From Psychrobacillus sp. BL-248-WT-3 (lineage in GTDB: Bacteria > Bacillota > Bacilli > Bacillales_A > Planococcaceae): a stretch of 64,000 nucleotides of DNA. Of this stretch, positions 59,966 through 64,000 are shown piece after piece. The stretch's first letter is position 1; each line of letters starts with the position of its first letter. The stretch spans positions 1 through 64,000 of the forward strand of contig NZ_JABAFC010000001.1 in NCBI RefSeq assembly GCF_012843435.1. Direction: 5' to 3'. The position numbers and the translations under genes were made by a program. The notes below the pieces were generated by a model that saw only the letters and a program-made list of their open reading frames with translations, was not told where the DNA came from and searched no databases.

Positions 59966-60006
59966 TAAAGACTGACCGAGTTTGACATCGGAACAGTCTT
60001 TTTTAT
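59966..60006 (-). terminator. Intrinsic terminator of rpsT
   Basis: On the minus strand aagactgttccgatgt pairs imperfectly with acatcgg-like actcggtcagtctt and is followed by a T run (A-rich 59958-59968 on plus). Confidence 0.8.
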
Positions 60007-60255
60007 TTACGCTTTTTTCATTAATTGAGCTTTCTTACGAGAAGCTGCGTTTTTATGAATTAAACCTTTAGAAGCTGCTTTTTCAACTTGTTGAATCGCA
60101 GTTTTAATAAGTTCTTTTGCGTTTTCATCGTTATTAAGTGCAGCAGTGTCAGCTTTTTTGACAGCAGTACGCATAGCTGATTTTGCCTTTGCATTTTGAG
60201 TGTTTAAAGTCTCATTTTTCTTAACACGTTTGATTGCAGATTTAATGTTTGGCAT
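60007..60255 (-). CDS. rpsT: 30S ribosomal protein bS20
   Basis: The 82-residue, Lys/Ala-rich helical protein begins [15 protein letters not shown] and ends [16 protein letters not shown], typical of S20. It binds 16S rRNA. I chose ATG 60255, which has GGAGGTG six bases upstream; an in-frame GTG at 60264 lies in that site. Monocistronic on the minus strand between holA and gpr, as in Bacillus. Confidence 0.97.
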   Translation of the reverse strand: MPNIKSAIKRVKKNETLNTQNAKAKSAMRTAVKKADTAALNNDENAKELIKTAIQQVEKAASKGLIHKNAASRKKAQLMKKA

Positions 60256-60414
60256 ACCTTTCACCTCCTAGTAAGGTCTGAGATGATACATTTTGTTGGT
60301 AACTGAATTTATACAACAAGCATTATTTTAACAAACGAAAAAACAAATTGCAATATATAAATGCAAAGAATATTTACTTGACACTTTGAACAAACTATTT
60401 TGGAGGTGATAATT

Positions 60415-61425
60415 ATGTGGGGAAGAACTGATTTAATCGATGAATCGGATGAAATGGTAAAGCACCGTTCGGAAAATCAAAAAGATACATTGGCAAAATC
60501 AAAAGGTATAAAATTTGAGGAATCAAGGAATGGAGCCGTATTGGTTACATCGATCGAAGTGGATGCAGAAGGGGAGAAACAAATAGGTAAAAAACAAGGG
60601 AAATATATTACCTTGACCGATCTGACCTTAAGTCCAGATGATGAAAAAAGTTTTGAGAATATTGCTAGGACCTTTATTGACCATCTCCGGGATATGCATA
60701 AAGAGATTACACTTACAGACCAATCCAAAATATTAATCATTGGTCTTGGAAATGCAACCATTACCCCGGATGCAATTGGTCCAAAAGCAATCGAGTATCT
60801 TCAAAATTCATCTTTGACTAATAATGAACGAATAAAGGTAGTCATGTATGCACCAGGTGTCACTGGCCAGACAGGCTTTGAAACAAGCGACTTTGTTAGT
60901 GCGATTAGTGAAGCATTTCAACCTGATTTAATTATAGTGATGGATGCCCTTGCTGCAAGGAATAGCGAGCGTTTATGTAAGACAATCCAAATAACTAATA
61001 CAGGCATTCATCCAGGGTCAGGAGTAGGTAACCAGCGTAAGGAAATTTCTAAAGAGGTATATAATGTGCCGGTTACTGCAATTGGTATACCTATGGTGGT
61101 AGATGGACCTGTGTTATATGCAGACGCGGTTGAGCAGGTTATTCATCATGTGGCAGCACGTGTAGAGGAAAAAGGGAAGCCTTCCTCTGCCTTAGCCGTT
61201 ACTCCTATGGTTTCTAATAAAACGAATATAGATAAAAAAGTCCTTGAGCCAATATTTGGTGAATGGGTTGGCTGGTCGACGGATGAAAAAAGAAAATTAT
61301 TTGAGGAAGTATTTGTTGGAAAAAATCCATCCTTATTTGTTACGCCAAAGGAAACAGATTTATGGGTGGAACAGTACGCGTATATGCTTTCTACGGGGAT
61401 TGAAACCTGGCTTGTAAGTAAATAG
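60415..61425 (+). CDS. gpr: Germination protease GPR
   Basis: The 336-residue zymogen matches GPR: N-terminal propeptide (MWGRTDLIDESDEM...), the segment IIGLGNATITPDAIGPKA, DLIIVMDALAARNSERLCKTIQ and GIHPGSGVGNQRKEIS, with the acidic active-site residues of family A25/M63-like peptidases. It degrades small acid-soluble spore proteins in germination. ATG 60415 has GGAGGTG six bases upstream. Forespore (sigma-F/G) promoter motifs were not recognised with confidence. It lies 54 bases before spoIIP. Confidence 0.95.
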   Translation: MWGRTDLIDESDEMVKHRSENQKDTLAKSKGIKFEESRNGAVLVTSIEVDAEGEKQIGKKQGKYITLTDLTLSPDDEKSFENIARTFIDHLRDMHKEITLTDQSKILIIGLGNATITPDAIGPKAIEYLQNSSLTNNERIKVVMYAPGVTGQTGFETSDFVSAISEAFQPDLIIVMDALAARNSERLCKTIQITNTGIHPGSGVGNQRKEISKEVYNVPVTAIGIPMVVDGPVLYADAVEQVIHHVAARVEEKGKPSSALAVTPMVSNKTNIDKKVLEPIFGEWVGWSTDEKRKLFEEVFVGKNPSLFVTPKETDLWVEQYAYMLSTGIETWLVSK

Positions 61426-61430
61426 GTCGT

Positions 61431-61459
61431 TCTAAAAATTCTTCTCTTCTCATACGATT
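61431..61459 (+). promoter_or_regulatory. Candidate sigma-E promoter of spoIIP
   Basis: CATACGATT (61451-61459) resembles the sigma-E -10 CATACAAT; AAAAATT about 14 bases upstream is a weak -35. It lies about 20 bases before the spoIIP start, and spoIIP is mother-cell expressed in B. subtilis. Confidence 0.4.
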
Positions 61460-61479
61460 GTGTGAGGAGAGTGGAACCT

Positions 61480-62334
61480 ATGACTAATACGTTAAAGAAG
61501 CTAACTACGATTTTATTACTCTTATTTTTGGCGCCTATTATTATTGCAACAGTCCAAACACCTCTAAGCATGGACGCAACAACTGAAAAAACAGTAGAAA
61601 AGAAAAAAGAGGATATCCCGGTTGTTTATGCGGCACAAATTGAAACACCGCCGGTAACTGAGACCGAAACCGAAACTGAAACGGAAACTGAATCAGATCC
61701 GGTAGCAGAGATTTTGCAACCGCCACGAAAAGCTTTCGTATACTTTACCCATTGGCAAGAAGCTTTTAAACCAATTTTAGCTGCCAGCGGAGAAAAAATT
61801 GAAATCTATCATCCAGAAAAAAATATTACTAATTTTCAAGAGCAAATTACTGCTCAGTTTGCTTTTCATAATGTAGAAACTGATTTTCTAACAAGCGATA
61901 ATCCACATGGCACAAAAGATTATCACTCGGTTAGACCTCTAGTCCAGAAAGCCTTATCTCAAAACAATTATGATATTGTATTAGATATCCACCGAGACTC
62001 TGCAAAAGCAAAAGTGACAACGTTAAAATTTGGAGAAGAGAGCTATGCAAAAATCATGCTTGTTGTAGGTGGCGAGCATGCAAATTATAAATGGAATGAG
62101 CAACTAGCTAATAAACTATCGGAACAAATGAATACAATAGTCCCAGGTATCTCAAGAGGCGTTTTCTTGAAAACTGGAAAAGGTGTAGATGGAGTCTATA
62201 ATCAAGACCTAAATAAGAACACCATACTTATTGAATTAGGTGGCATTGACAGTACAGAAGTCGAACTAAATAGGACAATTGCAATCTTAGCAAAAGCAGT
62301 TTCAAATGTTTTTGATCAACAAAATGCATCCTAA
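61480..62334 (+). CDS. spoIIP: Stage II sporulation protein P, septal peptidoglycan hydrolase
   Basis: The 284-residue protein has a membrane anchor/signal (about 10-27), a low-complexity linker with five Thr-Glu repeats (about 60-71) and the SpoIIP amidase/endopeptidase domain with YFTHWQEAF (His-91 and Glu-94), DIHRDSAKAK (His-171) and NTILIELGGIDST. It is needed for septal thinning and engulfment with SpoIID and SpoIIM. It is clearly shorter than B. subtilis SpoIIP (401); the missing part is N-terminal of the domain. ATG 61480 has AGGAG nine bases upstream. Confidence 0.9.
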   Translation: MTNTLKKLTTILLLLFLAPIIIATVQTPLSMDATTEKTVEKKKEDIPVVYAAQIETPPVTETETETETETESDPVAEILQPPRKAFVYFTHWQEAFKPILAASGEKIEIYHPEKNITNFQEQITAQFAFHNVETDFLTSDNPHGTKDYHSVRPLVQKALSQNNYDIVLDIHRDSAKAKVTTLKFGEESYAKIMLVVGGEHANYKWNEQLANKLSEQMNTIVPGISRGVFLKTGKGVDGVYNQDLNKNTILIELGGIDSTEVELNRTIAILAKAVSNVFDQQNAS

Positions 62335-62336
62335 CA

Positions 62337-62365
62337 TTGATGTATCGCTTGTTCACTGCTATAAT
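62337..62365 (+). promoter_or_regulatory. Sigma-A promoter of lepA
   Basis: TTGATG (62337-62342) and TATAAT (62360-62365) are 17 bases apart, about 30 bases before the lepA start. Confidence 0.8.
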
Positions 62366-62395
62366 TCATAATAGTTTAATTAGGAGTGAACAAGC

Positions 62396-64000
62396 ATGAA
62401 TAATGAAGAGAGACTGGCACGACAGAAAAAGATACGAAATTTTTCTATAATCGCCCATATAGATCATGGGAAGTCAACGCTTGCTGACCGTATTTTAGAA
62501 AAAACAAAGACGTTAACATCTAGAGAAATGAAAGACCAATTGTTAGACTCTATGGATCTTGAAAGAGAACGTGGAATTACAATTAAATTAAATGCAGTTC
62601 AGCTAAAGTATTTGGCACAGGATGGAGAAGAATATATTTTCCATTTGATCGATACCCCTGGACATGTCGATTTTACTTATGAGGTGTCTAGAAGCTTAGC
62701 AGCCTGTGAAGGTGCTATTTTAGTTGTAGATGCTGCACAAGGAATTGAAGCACAAACGTTAGCTAACGTTTATCTTGCATTAGATAACGATTTAGAGATT
62801 TTACCAGTTATCAATAAAATTGATTTACCTGCAGCTGATCCAGAACGTGTAAAAAAAGAAGTGGAAGAAGTAATTGGTTTAGATGCTTCAGAAGCTGTTC
62901 ATGCCTCAGCAAAAGCTGGTATTGGTATAGAAGAAATTTTAGAGCAAATCGTGGAAAAAGTCCCTGCGCCAACTGGTGATCCAGAAGCACCTTTAGAAGC
63001 ATTGATTTTTGACTCATTATTTGATCCATACCGTGGTGTAATTGTTTATATTCGTATTATGCAAGGAACCGTAAAACCTGGAGACCGCATTAAAATGATG
63101 TCCTCGGGCAAAGAATTTGATGTTGTAGAAACAGGGGTCTTCACACCTAGAACTACTCAACGTGACGAATTGACTGTTGGAGATGTTGGTTTCTTAACAG
63201 CGTCTATGAAGGATGTTGGCGATTCGAGTGTTGGGGATACTATTACTTTGGCGAATAATCCAGCACAAGTGGCATTAGCGGGTTACCGTAAGATGAATCC
63301 AATGGTGTTCTGTGGATTGTACCCAATTGATAACTCTAAATATAATGACCTTCGAGACGCATTAGAAAAACTACAGCTAAATGACTCTGCACTAGAGTTT
63401 GAACCAGAATCTTCCCAAGCGCTAGGTTTTGGGTATCGCTGTGGCTTCCTTGGATTGCTCCATATGGAGATCATTCAAGAACGTATCGAGCGTGAATTTA
63501 AAATTGATCTTATAACGACAGCACCAAGTGTTATCTATAATGTAAAGCTGACTAGTGGAGAAACTTTAAAGGTTGATAATCCTTCTATGATGCCAGACGT
63601 TCAAAAGGTAGACGCAATAGAGGAGCCTTATGTTAAAGCCTCTATTATGGTTCCAGAGGATTATGTAGGATCTGTTATGGAGCTTTGCCAACGTAAGCGT
63701 GGTAACTTCATCACAATGGATTATTTATCTTCTGCTCGTGTAAATATTATCTATGAAATTCCACTATCCGAGATAGTCTATGATTTCTTTGATTCATTAA
63801 AATCCAGCACTAAAGGTTATGCTTCCTTTGACTACGAACTTATCGGTTACAAGGAATCTAAACTACAAAAAATGGATATTTTGTTGAACGGGGAAAAAGT
63901 AGATGCTTTAAGCTTTATCGTGCACAGAGATTTTGCATACGAGCGCGGGAAGCTGATTGTTGAGAAGCTGAAGGCACTAATTCCGAGACAGCAGTTTGAG
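62396..64000 (+). CDS. lepA: Elongation factor 4 (LepA), 3' end beyond window
   Basis: ATG 62396 follows AGGAGTG, and 535 codons run to the window edge without a stop; LepA is normally about 605 residues. GTPase motifs are clear: G1 AHIDHGKST (about residues 20-28), G2 RERGITIK, G3 DTPGHVDF, G4 NKIDLP and G5 SAKAG. Domains II, III and V follow, with [14 protein letters not shown] and the start of the LepA-specific C-terminal domain near the edge. LepA acts on stalled or misassembled ribosomes. It lies downstream of spoIIP with its own promoter. Confidence 0.97.
   Translation, partial: MNNEERLARQKKIRNFSIIAHIDHGKSTLADRILEKTKTLTSREMKDQLLDSMDLERERGITIKLNAVQLKYLAQDGEEYIFHLIDTPGHVDFTYEVSRSLAACEGAILVVDAAQGIEAQTLANVYLALDNDLEILPVINKIDLPAADPERVKKEVEEVIGLDASEAVHASAKAGIGIEEILEQIVEKVPAPTGDPEAPLEALIFDSLFDPYRGVIVYIRIMQGTVKPGDRIKMMSSGKEFDVVETGVFTPRTTQRDELTVGDVGFLTASMKDVGDSSVGDTITLANNPAQVALAGYRKMNPMVFCGLYPIDNSKYNDLRDALEKLQLNDSALEFEPESSQALGFGYRCGFLGLLHMEIIQERIEREFKIDLITTAPSVIYNVKLTSGETLKVDNPSMMPDVQKVDAIEEPYVKASIMVPEDYVGSVMELCQRKRGNFITMDYLSSARVNIIYEIPLSEIVYDFFDSLKSSTKGYASFDYELIGYKESKLQKMDILLNGEKVDALSFIVHRDFAYERGKLIVEKLKALIPRQQFE

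Overview
The window is low-GC Firmicute (Bacillales) chromosome from an endospore-forming, potentially competent bacterium. Sporulation genes (safA, a CotS-like kinase gene, spoVB, sigK, gpr, spoIIP) sit among core genes. Gene order closely follows the Bacillus subtilis yrxA-safA-ruvAB-queA-tgt-yrbF-spoVB-secDF-recJ-apt-rel-dtd-yrvJ-hisS-aspS-6S RNA-yrvM-rarA-cymR-iscS-mnmA-recD2-alaS-yrrL-udk-greA-mtnN series and then the yqeG-to-lepA series. Protein divergence (for example in SigK and SpoIIP) and frequent TTG starts suggest a relative of Lysinibacillus, Psychrobacillus or Sporosarcina (Planococcaceae) rather than B. subtilis itself; that placement is an inference.

Layout. 1-250: two copies of a 125-bp intergenic repeat. 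0.26-3.0 kb: niaR, then divergently safA and a kinase-like gene. 3.0-7.2 kb: ruvA-ruvB-queA-tgt-yajC. 7.3-12.4 kb: DUF421 membrane protein, spoVB (minus), comN, secDF. 12.4-18.2 kb: recJ-apt, rel-dtd. 18.2-19.8 kb: SH3/amidase cell-wall hydrolase (minus). 19.9-23.3 kb: T-box leader, hisS-aspS. 23.3-26.1 kb: accessory block with a YqhV-like protein and an exporter pair (LysE family, MFS) behind a palindromic operator. 26.2-26.5 kb: 6S RNA. 27.2-36 kb: tcdA, a small basic protein gene, rarA (minus), cymR-iscS-mnmA-yrrB-recD2. 35.9-44.9 kb: T-box leader, alaS, ireB-ruvX-yrzB, mltG, trmR-trhP1-trhP2-udk. 45-47.6 kb: greA (frameshifted as given), yrrS, mtnN and an unannotated 26-residue peptide gene. 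47.6-49.9 kb: sigK (uninterrupted), pssA, psd. 49.9-54.9 kb: a tightly overlapping operon yqeG-yqeH-aroE-yhbY-nadD-yqeK-rsfS-yqeM. 54.9-58.5 kb: comEA-comEB-comEC. 58.5-64 kb: yqzM, holA, rpsT, gpr, spoIIP and the 5' part of lepA.

Functional themes. Many genes serve translation: tRNA modification at or near the anticodon (queA, tgt, mnmA, trmR, trhP1/2, tcdA), three aminoacyl-tRNA synthetases under two T-boxes, and ribosome assembly or rescue factors (yqeH, yhbY, rsfS, lepA). Others serve recombination (ruvAB, ruvX, recJ, rarA, recD2), sulfur (cymR, iscS, mnmA, mtnN), DNA uptake (comN, comEABC) and sporulation.

Most unusual points: a hisS-aspS T-box whose specifier aligns as an Asn codon; a one-base frameshift near the end of greA; a hairpin hiding the comEA ribosome-binding site; a tiny hydrophobic peptide gene whose terminator lies inside antisense sigK sequence; a sigK start whose ribosome-binding site points to ATA/ATT; and two degenerate about 21-bp periodic arrays. 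I saw no prophage, CRISPR array, transposase or defence island. I do not think the window holds a large novel system.
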